Origin: Hyphomicrobiales bacterium | GTDB taxonomy: Bacteria; Pseudomonadota; Alphaproteobacteria; Rhizobiales; Rhizobiaceae | Direction of reading: 5' to 3' | Assembly (NCBI GenBank): GCA_900473175.1 | Contig: UCKM01000009.1 | Coordinates: 1 to 64,000 of the forward strand | Length of the DNA: 64,000 nucleotides | In this document: one piece after another, positions 18,874 to 29,241 of the stretch | Numbering within the stretch: position 1 is the first letter of the stretch | Layout: every line of letters begins with the position of its first letter | Notes under the pieces: generated by a model | Told to the model about the DNA's origin: nothing | Database searches by the model: none | What the model saw: only the letters and a program-made list of their open reading frames with translations | Position numbers and translations under genes: made by a program

Positions 18874-19794
18874 CTAGCGAATGACTTCCGGCTGGCGAAC
18901 CGTGACCTGATCGGCAATCCAGCTGAAGAAGCTTTGGGCCAGCGGGTTTTCCTTCTTGTGATCGGGCACGACCAGATAATAGCTGTTCTCGGTCTGGAGC
19001 GGTTGATCGAACAGCACGATCAAGCGGCCCGAAGCCAGCTCCTGTTCGATCAGATAACGCGGCAACAGGGCAAAGCCGAGGCCCGCGAGTGCGGCCTCGA
19101 TAACCATGGAAAAATGTTCGAAGCGATGCCCCTTGTAAGGACTGACGACATTGGCTCCGACCGCCTCGAACCAGGAAGCCCAAGCCTTTGGCCGTGTCGA
19201 GATGTGGAGCAGCGGCGCCGACGCAGCAAGATCCGCCGGAGTCCTGACAGGGTTGGTGGCGCAAAGTTCGGGACCGCCGACTGGCACGATCAACTCACTG
19301 CAAAGATAGGTGCACGTCGCATGCGCCCATACTGGCTGACCGTAGTGTATCGCCAGATCGAACGGCTCTTCCTCGAAATCGAATGGACGGGAGCGCGATG
19401 CCACGCTCAAGGCCATTTCCGGATGAAGACGTACGAAATCCGGCAGCCTCGGCATAAGCCAGCGGCTGCCGAATGTCGGGAGCGTTGCAATGCTCAAGGA
19501 TGACGCGGACTGCGAGGCCGCCATAGCGCGCAGCATCGTTTCTTCCGTCAGGCCGAGCAGGTGCCGCACTTCCGGAAGGAACTTCTGGCCGGCATCGGAG
19601 AGCACCACGCGCTGACGGATGCGTTCGAACAACAGCACGCCGATCTGGCTTTCAAGCTCGCTCATCTGCCGGCTGACAGCGCTCTGGGTGAGACTGAGCT
19701 CCTTGGCCGCCTGGGTGAAGCTGCCATGGCGCGCCGCGCATTCGAACGTTTGCAGAATGTCGATATCGGGGATTAATCGGCGGCTTAACTTCAT
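18874..19794 (-). CDS. LysR family transcriptional regulator
   Basis: LysR-type regulator of 306 residues, GcvA-like subgroup: N-terminal winged helix-turn-helix (about residues 15-70, HGSFTQAAKELSLTQSAVSRQ) and a periplasmic-binding-protein-like effector domain (about 95-300). It lies between the amaA-like oxidase and the divergent hglS-amaB pair, with a 121-bp gap to hglS. A dual role, repressing itself and activating the lysine/pipecolate genes in response to a pathway intermediate, is the usual arrangement and is inferred here. Confidence 0.9.
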   Translation of the reverse strand: MKLSRRLIPDIDILQTFECAARHGSFTQAAKELSLTQSAVSRQMSELESQIGVLLFERIRQRVVLSDAGQKFLPEVRHLLGLTEETMLRAMAASQSASSLSIATLPTFGSRWLMPRLPDFVRLHPEMALSVASRSRPFDFEEEPFDLAIHYGQPVWAHATCTYLCSELIVPVGGPELCATNPVRTPADLAASAPLLHISTRPKAWASWFEAVGANVVSPYKGHRFEHFSMVIEAALAGLGFALLPRYLIEQELASGRLIVLFDQPLQTENSYYLVVPDHKKENPLAQSFFSWIADQVTVRQPEVIR

Positions 19795-19915
19795 TCTCGT
19801 CTCGCATCAACCCAGTTTGAATCATCGCAATCCTTGGGCCTATGCCTTCTCTATAATCCATATCAAGCATGAACGGAAAGAAATTGCCGTCGTAACAACA
19901 ATTGGAAGCACTACC

Positions 19916-21322
19916 ATGAATTCAGCCACGTTTATCTCAAAAGACGTGATCCGGGCCTCTTTTTCAGCAGCCATGTCGGCCATGTACCGGACCGAAGTTC
20001 CGGCCTATGGCACACTTCTGTCGCTGGTCGCGAAGGTCAACGCCGAAACACTTGCCGCCGCACCGGAGCTGCGGCACCGGCTGGAACAGACCGATACACT
20101 CGATCGCATCTCCGAGGAACGCCACGGAGCAATCCGGGTCGGAACGCCAGCCGAGCTCTCCATGCTGCGCCGTGTCTTTGCGGTCATGGGTATGTATCCC
20201 GTCGGCTACTACGACCTCAGCGAAGCCGGTGTGCCGGTGCACTCGACCGCATTTCGTCCGGTGGGTGATGCCGCACTGAAGATCAATCCGTTCCGGGTCT
20301 TCACCTCGCTGCTGCGTCTCGATCTGATCGAGGATGCCGAATTGCGCGAGGAAGCGCGTACGACCCTCGAAACGCGGCAGATTTTCACCGCCGGGGCGAT
20401 ATCACTCGTCGAGAAGGCCGAAGCCGATGGCGGTCTTGGCGCCGACGATGCAATGCTGTTCGTCAAGGAAATCATCGAGACATTCCGCTGGCACGATCAC
20501 GCCAGCGTCAGCGCCGATCTTTACCGCCGTCTGCATGACGCCCATCGACTGATCGCCGATGTCGTTTCGTTCAAGGGCCCGCATATCAACCACCTGACAC
20601 CGCGTACCCTCGATATCGATGCCGTTCAGAACCGGATGCCGAAGCACGGCATTTCGCAAAAGGCTGTGATCGAGGGGCCGCCGACACGCGCCTGCCCGAT
20701 CCTTCTGCGCCAGACATCGTTCAAGGCGCTGGAAGAAAACGTCTCGTTCCGCAACGCTGATGGCGAATGGCAAGCCGGGTCGCACACGGCCCGTTTCGGC
20801 GAGATCGAGCAGCGCGGCATTGCGCTGACGCCCAAGGGTCGCGCGCTCTATGACCGGCTGCTCGCGCAATCGCGCAAAGTCGTACGCCCGGCGCCCGACG
20901 GCTCGAACGCGGATGCCTATATCACGGCGCTTCACGATGCGTTCAAAGCCTTCCCCGATGATTGGGACAGCATTCGCCGGCTTGGCCTCGGCTATTTCCG
21001 CTACACGCCGGTCAAGAATTTTCCGCGCAGCGCCCTTTCCACCCGCGAGGCTTGCAACATCGACATGCTGGTGGCGCTCGGTGCCGTCGTGTTCGATCCC
21101 ATCGTTTATGAGGACTTTCTCCCCGTCAGCGCTGCTGGTATTTTCCAGTCCAATCTCGGCGACGATGACAGCCAGAAATTTTCCGCCAGCCCGAGCCAGC
21201 GGGAGTTCGAAATGCATCTCGGCACGCCGGTACTCGATGAGTTCGCCCATTATGAGGGCCTTGAAAAGGCTTCCATTGAAAACTGCCGCCGGCAATTGCA
21301 ACCCACGGCCCTCGCGAACTAG
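19916..21322 (+). CDS. hglS: 2-oxoadipate dioxygenase/decarboxylase (DUF1338)
   Basis: DUF1338/VOC-superfamily protein of 468 residues. The characterised homologue HglS (YdcJ family) is an Fe(II) enzyme that converts 2-oxoadipate to D-2-hydroxyglutarate, releasing CO2, late in lysine catabolism. Family features seen: PAYGTLLSLV near residue 28, the GTPAELSMLRRVFAVMGMYP block near 80 and PVGYYDLSEAGVPVHSTAFRP. The frame extends to 19619, but the ATG at 19916 gives family length. It is followed by an AmaB-like dehydrogenase 89 bp downstream and is divergent from the LysR gene. Confidence 0.87.
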   Translation: MNSATFISKDVIRASFSAAMSAMYRTEVPAYGTLLSLVAKVNAETLAAAPELRHRLEQTDTLDRISEERHGAIRVGTPAELSMLRRVFAVMGMYPVGYYDLSEAGVPVHSTAFRPVGDAALKINPFRVFTSLLRLDLIEDAELREEARTTLETRQIFTAGAISLVEKAEADGGLGADDAMLFVKEIIETFRWHDHASVSADLYRRLHDAHRLIADVVSFKGPHINHLTPRTLDIDAVQNRMPKHGISQKAVIEGPPTRACPILLRQTSFKALEENVSFRNADGEWQAGSHTARFGEIEQRGIALTPKGRALYDRLLAQSRKVVRPAPDGSNADAYITALHDAFKAFPDDWDSIRRLGLGYFRYTPVKNFPRSALSTREACNIDMLVALGAVVFDPIVYEDFLPVSAAGIFQSNLGDDDSQKFSASPSQREFEMHLGTPVLDEFAHYEGLEKASIENCRRQLQPTALAN

Positions 21323-21411
21323 GCCGTCAACTGTATCAAAAACCCGCACTGGCTGATAAAAATAGCCATCCCCCCGGCCCCAAGTGGCCAACCAGAACAA
21401 AGGCAAGCAAG

Positions 21412-22923
<1,512 letters not shown>

Positions 22924-22943
22924 CGCTCTGATACCCGCTAACC

Positions 22944-22970
22944 CGTTCCCGGTAAGACCTGCCGGGAACG
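22944..22970 (+). terminator. Hairpin after amaB, possible terminator
   Basis: 9-bp arms CGTTCCCGG/CCGGGAACG with a 9-base loop, 20 bp after the amaB stop. No U tract follows, so it may be a rho-dependent end or an mRNA-stabilising hairpin. Confidence 0.5.
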
Positions 22971-23085
22971 GCAACGGGCCATGAGTTTGCGCGCATATTG
23001 CGTCTAATTCCCATGGCCGAATTGCCGACCTGTACAAGCCAGCGTACATTTGCCTATCAAGTGAGGCTAATCCGGGTGCGGAGTC

Positions 23086-24147
23086 ATGGCGAACACTGGC
23101 GGCTCTGCTATCGGGGCGATGGAGGGGCAAGGCTTCTACAATCGCCATTCCTCCATGCAGGCGGCGGGGAACGCCGTTGCCCTCGACATCTGGGAAAAAG
23201 CCGCACGATCCGTCAAGTTCGGTGACGAGCCGCTCGCAATTGCCGATTATGGCTCGTCACAGGGGCACAATTCGATGCAGCCCATTGCGACCGCCATCCG
23301 GATCCTGCGGGAGCGAGCTGGCAGCGATCGTGCCGTACAAGTCATCCATACCGACCTGCCCTCCAACGACTTTGCCTCGCTGTTCAAGGCCCTTGAGGAG
23401 GACCCGGCCAGCTATATGGCTAGAGCGTCAGGAATATTCCCCTCCGCCATAGGGCGCACATATTTCGAGCCGCTTATGCCGCCCGAAACGATTCATCTCG
23501 GGTGGAACTCCTGGACGATACAATGGCTGAGCCGCGTACCTGTTCATGCGCCTGACCACATCTTTCTCAATCGCAGCGCATCATCCGATATCCGTGACGC
23601 AGTTTCGAAACAGCAAGCCTTGGATTGGCGGCTCTTTCTGACGCTTCGCGCTGGGGAACTGCGCCCGGATGGGCGGTTGCTAAGTTTATTTCCCGGCAAG
23701 CTGCCCGACCGAACCGGCTGGGAGTGGCTGACCGGAGAATTGTGGGAAGCGTTAAACGATATGCGGCGCGACGGCCCGTTTTCCGACGATGAAATTCTGC
23801 GGATCACCGTCCCGACCGCACCACGCTCGCTGGCCGATATCCACGCACCTTTCCAGGAAGATGGGGGACTGTTTGCCGGGCTCGCGATCGAGCATGCCGA
23901 AATTCTGCCGGGACCTGACGTTCATTGGAAAGACTTCGAACGGACCGGCGACGCAGCCGGGCTTGCGCGCTCCTGGACTGGCATGATGCGGGCGTTCTCC
24001 GCGCCAACAATAACGAATTGCCTCGACCCGAAGCGCGATCGTGCGGCGCTGGTCGGTGAGCTTTACGACAGGCTCGCGGAGCGGATCGCCGCCAATCCGC
24101 AGCGGCACGAGCACTTCATCGCCGTCGTTCTTCTCCACAAACTTTGA
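23086..24147 (+). CDS. SAM-dependent carboxyl methyltransferase, SABATH family
   Basis: Methyltransferase of 353 residues resembling the plant SABATH family (salicylate, jasmonate and indole-acetate carboxyl methyltransferases). Visible signatures are MEGQGFYNRHSSMQ at residues 12-25, the SAM site ADYGSSQGHNSMQP near 53, HTDLPSNDFASLF near 85, and LGWNSWTIQWLS near 132 in the position where SABATH enzymes carry SS-x-H-W-LS. The protein probably forms methyl esters of small carboxylic acids; the substrate is unknown. Bacterial members occur in plant-associated and soil species. It is a single gene with its own upstream region. Confidence 0.8.
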   Translation: MANTGGSAIGAMEGQGFYNRHSSMQAAGNAVALDIWEKAARSVKFGDEPLAIADYGSSQGHNSMQPIATAIRILRERAGSDRAVQVIHTDLPSNDFASLFKALEEDPASYMARASGIFPSAIGRTYFEPLMPPETIHLGWNSWTIQWLSRVPVHAPDHIFLNRSASSDIRDAVSKQQALDWRLFLTLRAGELRPDGRLLSLFPGKLPDRTGWEWLTGELWEALNDMRRDGPFSDDEILRITVPTAPRSLADIHAPFQEDGGLFAGLAIEHAEILPGPDVHWKDFERTGDAAGLARSWTGMMRAFSAPTITNCLDPKRDRAALVGELYDRLAERIAANPQRHEHFIAVVLLHKL

Positions 24148-24210
24148 ATTTGACGCGGCCTTTTAACTTGAAGGCTAGCATCGCCAGCTGGATCAACCGC
24201 TTCGCCAAGT

Positions 24211-24444
24211 CTATTCGATAATGGATTCGGCCGTTGCGACCTTTGCGTGCTCGGCCGCAACCTTGGCATGTCGCGCCGCCAGTATTTCCTCGTCGGTCGG
24301 CTTGAAACGTCCCTGGACGTCAAGATATGTCGAATAAAGTACACCTGCAAGAAGCAGCACGGCGACCCCGTAGTCGCAAACTTTTACAAGGAAGGACCGT
24401 GCGTCCCTGTTGTCGTCGTCGTAATAGTCCTGAGTTCTTTTCAT
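24211..24444 (-). CDS. Small membrane protein of unknown function
   Basis: Seventy-seven residues: an acidic N-terminus (YYDDDNRDAR), one transmembrane helix near residues 20-42 (VCDYGVAVLLLAGVLYSTYL) and a charged, alanine-rich C-terminal helix with a short repeat (ARHAKVAAEHAKVATAE). I do not recognise a family. A GGGTGGGG lies upstream of the ATG. It is convergent with the methyltransferase. Confidence 0.55.
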   Translation of the reverse strand: MKRTQDYYDDDNRDARSFLVKVCDYGVAVLLLAGVLYSTYLDVQGRFKPTDEEILAARHAKVAAEHAKVATAESIIE

Positions 24445-24795
24445 GACCCCACCCGCATTCTTTTTCTTTTGCCCATTTTAACTCTGACCAGGGGGTTCCA
24501 CAATTAATCAGTTAGGGGGGCATCAGTAACGAAGAAGCTATCCCATCGACTACTCTTTCGATGGGTTGCAGATCAGCGATCTAACACTGAAGGGCCTCCG
24601 GCGGTTTCTTGCGCAAAGTTCGTGGTCGAACGCTTGCGCTCATTTCAATACGCGGTCTGGGGGCCGTCGACAGTTCATCGCCACAACGAGGGCCGTCCTA
24701 GGCATATTGTAAAGCGTTGAACATCCTGGCCTTCACCAAGGGTTTATCGTTTTCGGGATCTTGCGCGGGCTTCTGCGCCGAGCCTATAACAGCCG
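24445..24795. other. Intergenic stretch with one hairpin
   Basis: No convincing gene. One perfect hairpin with 8-bp arms CCCATCGA/TCGATGGG lies at 24542-24565. The rest is presumably the upstream region of the desaturase. Confidence 0.4.
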
Positions 24796-25827
24796 ATGAA
24801 AACCGCTCCCATGAATAATAGCTCCGCAACAAGCCCTGACGCACGTCCATGGCTCAAGATTCTCAGCCAGTATCGCAGGCCGCATCGGGGACGCAGTGCC
24901 TTCGAACTTGCCGTCACCGTGATCCCGTTTGTGGCATTTTGGACGCTGTCGTGGATGGCGGTCCACTATGGGTTCTGGTGGGGTCTCATTCTCATCTTAC
25001 CCGCTGCCGGCTTTTTGCTGAGACTGTTCATGATCCAGCACGATTGCGGGCACGGGTCATTCTTTGCGCATCGGCACACGGATGACTGGACGGGTCGCGT
25101 GATTGGTGTGTTGACGCTGACACCCTATGATTATTGGCGGCGCAGCCATGCCATTCACCACGCTTCGGCTGGCAATCTGGATGAACGCGGAATTGGCGAT
25201 ATTACAACCCTGACCGTCGCCGAGTATCGCGCGCTGTCTCGCTGGCGCAAGCTTGGTTATCGCCTCTATCGCCATCCGGCGATAATGTTCGGCGTCGGTC
25301 CCGTCTGGGTGTTCTTCTTCAAGCAAAGATTGCCCTTCGGGATGATGAAATCTGGCGCCGAGCCCTGGATTTCGACCATGGTCACAAATCTGGGTATCGC
25401 CATTCTCACAATATCCTTGATGTGGTTGATCGGTGTCGGCCCGTTCCTGCTCATACACCTGCCCATCGTTACCCTTGCGGGCGCTGCTGGCATCTGGCTT
25501 TTCTACGTTCAGCACCAGTTCGAGGAAACGCATTGGTCATCGGCGCCGGAGTGGCAATTTCACGAGGCTGCATTGCATGGATCGTCCCACTATATTCTTC
25601 CGGGCTTCCTTAGGTGGATCACCGGCAATATCGGCATCCACCATGTGCACCATCTGTCCAGCAAGGTTCCGTGCTACCGGTTGCCCCAAGTGCTCCGAGA
25701 CTATCCTGAATTGAGCGATATCGGCCGCATTACGATTATGGAAAGTCTGCGTTGCGTGAAGCTCGTGCTATGGGACGAAAATCGCCGGAAACTCATTTCG
25801 TTTCGAGAGGCGCGCGCGCTGGCTTGA
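24796..25827 (+). CDS. Fatty acid desaturase
   Basis: Membrane di-iron fatty acid desaturase of 343 residues. The three histidine boxes are present: H82-DCGH at residues 82-86, HAIHH at 118-122 and HHVHH at 282-286. Hydrophobic segments lie near 38-55, 60-80, 195-215 and 215-235, giving the normal four-helix topology. Introduces a double bond in acyl chains of membrane lipids, probably delta-12/omega-6 type by its similarity to bacterial DesA-like proteins; the position is not determinable from sequence. It is the last chromosomal gene before the island. Confidence 0.9.
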   Translation: MKTAPMNNSSATSPDARPWLKILSQYRRPHRGRSAFELAVTVIPFVAFWTLSWMAVHYGFWWGLILILPAAGFLLRLFMIQHDCGHGSFFAHRHTDDWTGRVIGVLTLTPYDYWRRSHAIHHASAGNLDERGIGDITTLTVAEYRALSRWRKLGYRLYRHPAIMFGVGPVWVFFFKQRLPFGMMKSGAEPWISTMVTNLGIAILTISLMWLIGVGPFLLIHLPIVTLAGAAGIWLFYVQHQFEETHWSSAPEWQFHEAALHGSSHYILPGFLRWITGNIGIHHVHHLSSKVPCYRLPQVLRDYPELSDIGRITIMESLRCVKLVLWDENRRKLISFREARALA

Positions 25828-26006
25828 GCTAGTCCAGTTCAAGAAACCGGAATAATACTCGCCAAGCCTCGCGCTGATACGGAATGTGCGTTGACCGCTC
25901 ATTAGAACAAGGGTATCGCCAGCGGGGCATCACCATCGTTATGCGTCTTACCGGTTGTGTTAATTTCGAGCAGTGGCACTCGACGCACAGCTTCCTTACC
26001 GTAAAG

Positions 26007-26120
26007 CAAAATTCGCCATTGAAGCCAACGGCCGCATCGGCTAGAAACGCTTCGCGCATGTAAGGCCAAAGCCTTGTATCAGCACCCGTAGCTCAGCTGG
26101 ATAGAGTGCTGCCCTCCGAA
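26007..26120 (+). repeat. Left 114-bp direct repeat of the island (attL-side)
   Basis: Ungapped near-identical copy of 54238-54351, with six mismatches by eye. It holds the tRNA-Arg promoter (TTGAAG 26019-26024, TAGAAA 26042-26047, 17-bp spacer) and tRNA positions 1 to the end of the anticodon loop. Four of the mismatches fall in the promoter spacer and none in the tRNA part. Confidence 0.9.
26082..26120 (+). pseudogene. Truncated tRNA-Arg(CCG), 5' half only
   Basis: The first 39 nt match the intact tRNA-Arg at 54313 exactly: acceptor 5' strand, D arm and anticodon stem 5' arm (CTGCC) plus the whole loop CTCCGAA. The sequence then changes to TCCACG, so the anticodon stem cannot close and there is no T arm. 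This is the original 5' half, cut off from its 3' half by the island. Confidence 0.9.
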
Positions 26121-26283
26121 TCCACGTAAGCGATTGAAATAGCCTGGCTTTTTCCCCTTATTTTCATGCGATTGTGATGACGGGCCCGCGATTGCGCTGA
26201 CCTGACGGCACACTTACGCCACTTCCAAGTGAACAGAGTTCAAGGTTCAGGTCCAGGCGCTATCGATAGCTATATCGCCCTAG

Positions 26284-26691
26284 TTATGTGCTTTTTGTGT
26301 TCGATTTTTCACCACTGGCTTCGTCATCAGCAAAGCTGCGGACGATCTTTAAGGCCAGTTCCAGTCGCGTTTCCAAGTCTTGCAGATTCATGCCCAACAA
26401 CAGGGTTTTCCTACCGGCTAGCAACATCATTGCCTCCATGACTTCATCGCAGTGATTAGCCAAAGACATCAAATGTTCACCACTGGGGCCATACTTCCCT
26501 CTGAACCAGTTTTTCACTGTGCGTTCGTTGGCCCCAGTCCACTTTGCCGCCGTTTTTATCGCACTGTGTGATTCTCCAATTGAGCGCTTTAAGGCGAGCG
26601 AGATCACCATTGGATAGCTCAATTCGTCGATGACCGGTCCAACATTTTCATCACTGAATGGAAAGAACTTACCCTTCTTAGGAAACGACAT
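26284..26691 (-). CDS. Putative DNA-binding protein of unknown function
   Basis: About 135 residues from the ATG at 26691, which has GGAG upstream (the frame is open to 26721). The central part IKTAAKWTGANERTVKNWF looks like a helix-turn-helix, followed by a helical C-terminal region. It is divergent from the serine recombinase gene about 100 bp away, so a regulator of the recombinase-ParB unit is a reasonable guess. I do not recognise a named family. Confidence 0.6.
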   Translation of the reverse strand: MSFPKKGKFFPFSDENVGPVIDELSYPMVISLALKRSIGESHSAIKTAAKWTGANERTVKNWFRGKYGPSGEHLMSLANHCDEVMEAMMLLAGRKTLLLGMNLQDLETRLELALKIVRSFADDEASGEKSNTKST

Positions 26692-26794
26692 TTCTTTCTC
26701 CGCTTCGTAGAGTTGGTGCACTTAAAATCATACGAGCGGAGTGATGTCGCTTTTAACACAATCCGACGTGGACACCATTAAACGGATTTAGCCA

Positions 26795-28345
26795 ATGGTC
26801 GTGTCAGGGGATGACGAAAGCGTTCCGGAACCCGCCGCAGCCTATGTGCGGATGTCGACGGACCATCAGAAATATTCAACAGAGAACCAGCTCCAGGCGA
26901 TCCGCAAATACGCCAACGATCGCAGCTTCGAAATTGTGCGGACATACGAAGATTCAGGTCGAAGTGGCCTTCGTCTTGATGGTCGAGAAGCACTAAAAAG
27001 CTTGATGAACGATGTTCGATCCGGTCAAGCCAATTTTACCGCTATTCTCGCCTATGACGTCAGCAGATGGGGGCGTTTCCAAGACGCGGACGAAAGCGCT
27101 TATTATGAATACCTGTGCTCTCGCGCCGGTATTAGGGTTCACTATTGCGCGGAACAATTTGAGAATGACGGGAGTATCGGTTCAAATCTGCTAAAAACGG
27201 TCAAAAGGGTAATGGCCGGTGAATACAGCCGAGAGCTCTCAGTCAAGGTATTCGCTGGCCAATGCCGATTAATCGAACTTGGTTACCGCCAGGGCGGCGC
27301 ACCTGGCTTTGGCCTCAGACGCCAGCTCGTCGATGAGCATGGCAATCCAAAGGGCGAACTTCAAGCGGGACAGCGAAAGAGCCTTCAAACGGACCGTGTC
27401 ATTCTCGTGCCTGGACCGCCTAAAGAAGTCGAAACCGTCCGAAGAATTTTCAGCCTATTTGTTAACGATCAAAAGACCGAACACTACATAGCCGATCTTT
27501 TAAATTCCGAAGGCATCCTATCCGATTTGGGCCGCGCTTGGCGAAGGAGCTCGATTCATCAAATTCTGACCAATGAAAAATACGTAGGTAATAACGTCTA
27601 CAACCGCATTTCATACAAGCTTAAGAAACAACGGGTCAGGAATAAGCCTGAGGCTTGGGTGCGCGCCGAAGGTGCCTTTACCCCGCTAGTCGATTCCGGC
27701 ACGTTCTTGCGCGCGATATCGATTATAGAAGCTCGACATAAACACATAACCGATACTGAACTCTTGGAGAGACTACGTGCTTTACTAACTAGCGAAGGTC
27801 GCCTCTCCGGTATAATAATTGATGAGATGGATTCGATGCCATCGAGTTCAATCTACAGACGTCGTTTCGGTAGCCTCTACCGAGCCTATGCATTGATCGA
27901 ATACGATCCGGGTCGTGACCATCGTTACATCGAAATCAATCAAGAGCTACGCCGCCGCCATCCCGAGATCATTTCCAGTCTCATTAATGACCTCAAGACT
28001 GTCGGTGCATCGGTCGCTTACGATCCAGCGACTGAATTGATAGAAATCAACGGTCAGTATTCGGTTTCTATCGTTCTTTCGCGTTCATTTGCACTTCCCA
28101 GCGGTGCCCTTCGTTGGAAAGTTCGACTAGATACAGGCCTCGCGCCCGACATAACCTTGGTGGTGCGGATGGATGGGACAAATCAATTCACCCTTGACTA
28201 CTATCTGCTCCCCTCCATCGACATGACCCTACTGAAGCTCCGCTTGGCCGAACGAAATCCATTTTCTCTGGACGCCTACCGGTTCGATTCACTCGACTTC
28301 TTTTATCAACTCGCGATGCCGGCAAAGTTGGAGAACGTCGCATGA
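26795..28345 (+). CDS. Large serine recombinase
   Basis: Serine recombinase of 516 residues: N-terminal resolvase catalytic domain (about 14-160) with nucleophile S21 in YVRMSTDHQ and the YDVSRWGRF block near 88, then a recombinase domain (about 185-300, with YRQGGAPGFGLRR and the AWRRSSIHQILTNEKYVG segment) and a C-terminal extension. The resolvase part resembles phage integrase-type serine recombinases. It overlaps the next gene by four bases (ATGA) and begins a three-gene unit with two ParB-like proteins. It may excise or integrate DNA; its target is not known. Its C-terminal third shows no domain I can name. Confidence 0.88.
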   Translation: MVVSGDDESVPEPAAAYVRMSTDHQKYSTENQLQAIRKYANDRSFEIVRTYEDSGRSGLRLDGREALKSLMNDVRSGQANFTAILAYDVSRWGRFQDADESAYYEYLCSRAGIRVHYCAEQFENDGSIGSNLLKTVKRVMAGEYSRELSVKVFAGQCRLIELGYRQGGAPGFGLRRQLVDEHGNPKGELQAGQRKSLQTDRVILVPGPPKEVETVRRIFSLFVNDQKTEHYIADLLNSEGILSDLGRAWRRSSIHQILTNEKYVGNNVYNRISYKLKKQRVRNKPEAWVRAEGAFTPLVDSGTFLRAISIIEARHKHITDTELLERLRALLTSEGRLSGIIIDEMDSMPSSSIYRRRFGSLYRAYALIEYDPGRDHRYIEINQELRRRHPEIISSLINDLKTVGASVAYDPATELIEINGQYSVSIVLSRSFALPSGALRWKVRLDTGLAPDITLVVRMDGTNQFTLDYYLLPSIDMTLLKLRLAERNPFSLDAYRFDSLDFFYQLAMPAKLENVA

Positions 28346-29241
28346 TCGAAGACGCACTCATTGCCTCCTGGAAGGATATTGAGGTCATACCCATTGCTCA
28401 AATTCGCATTCTAAATCCCCGTTTCAGAGACAAGCGGAAATTTCAGCAAATCGTCGACAGCATAAGCAAGGTTGGCTTAAAGCGTCCGATAACAGTGGCA
28501 CGTGGACTAGCTGACGAATCCAGCGAATATGACCTCGTCTGTGGGCAGGGACGTATAGAAGCATATAAAGAACTCGGCGAGACGCATATTCCTGCAATCA
28601 TCGTTGAAGCGAGCCTCCATGAGCGTTTGATCATGAGCCTGGTCGAAAACTGCGCCCGGCGTCAGCATCGGACAATCGATCTGTTGCAGGATGTGCTTAA
28701 GCTTCGTGAAATTGGCTATAGTGACCGTGAAATTGCCGACAAGATTGGAGTCACGCCTGAATATATTGGTATGATTGTCGGCCTTCTGGAAAAGGGCGAG
28801 GATCGGTTATTAACCGCCGTCGAAGTCGGCGTTTTACCGCTCAGTCTTGCAGTTGAAATCGCACGCGTTGACGAGGACGGCGCGCAAACGGCCCTTATTG
28901 AAGCCTACACCAAGAACAAGATCAGAGGCAAAAAGTTAGTTGCTCTGCGGCGGCTGCTGCAAACACGGAATCGGCGGGGCGGACAATTACGCGGTCATGC
29001 TTTTGGCCGCCATGAGCGACAACGCCCCATCACCAGCGAGGCAATCGTGCGCGCCTACCAACTGGAAGCCTCCAGGCAAAAGGTGCTCGTCAAGAAGGCT
29101 GAAGTGACGCAAGGCAAGCTGCTGTTCGTCGTAGAGGCCCTGCGGACATTACTAGCAGACAACCGCTTCTTAGAACTGCTAAAATCGGAAGGACTTGATG
29201 CGGTGCCTTCACAATTGAAACATCGGTTGCTCGAAGGCTAA
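28342..29241 (+). CDS. ParB-like nuclease/partition domain protein
   Basis: ParB-family protein of 299 residues. The N-terminal ParB/Srx domain spans about 14-110 (IPIAQIRILNPRFR, then CGQGRIEAYKELG in the place of the GERR box, then SLVENCARRQHR), followed by a helix-turn-helix (LREIGYSDREIADKIGVT near 127). It overlaps the serine recombinase gene (ATGA) and is followed immediately by a second ParB-like gene, so all three should be co-translated. No ParA partner is present, which argues against a normal partition system. Confidence 0.85.
   Translation: MIEDALIASWKDIEVIPIAQIRILNPRFRDKRKFQQIVDSISKVGLKRPITVARGLADESSEYDLVCGQGRIEAYKELGETHIPAIIVEASLHERLIMSLVENCARRQHRTIDLLQDVLKLREIGYSDREIADKIGVTPEYIGMIVGLLEKGEDRLLTAVEVGVLPLSLAVEIARVDEDGAQTALIEAYTKNKIRGKKLVALRRLLQTRNRRGGQLRGHAFGRHERQRPITSEAIVRAYQLEASRQKVLVKKAEVTQGKLLFVVEALRTLLADNRFLELLKSEGLDAVPSQLKHRLLEG

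Noticed and set aside
24542..24565. Hairpin CCCATCGA/TCGATGGG as a terminator
   Set aside because: No T run and no gene ends nearby, so function cannot be claimed.
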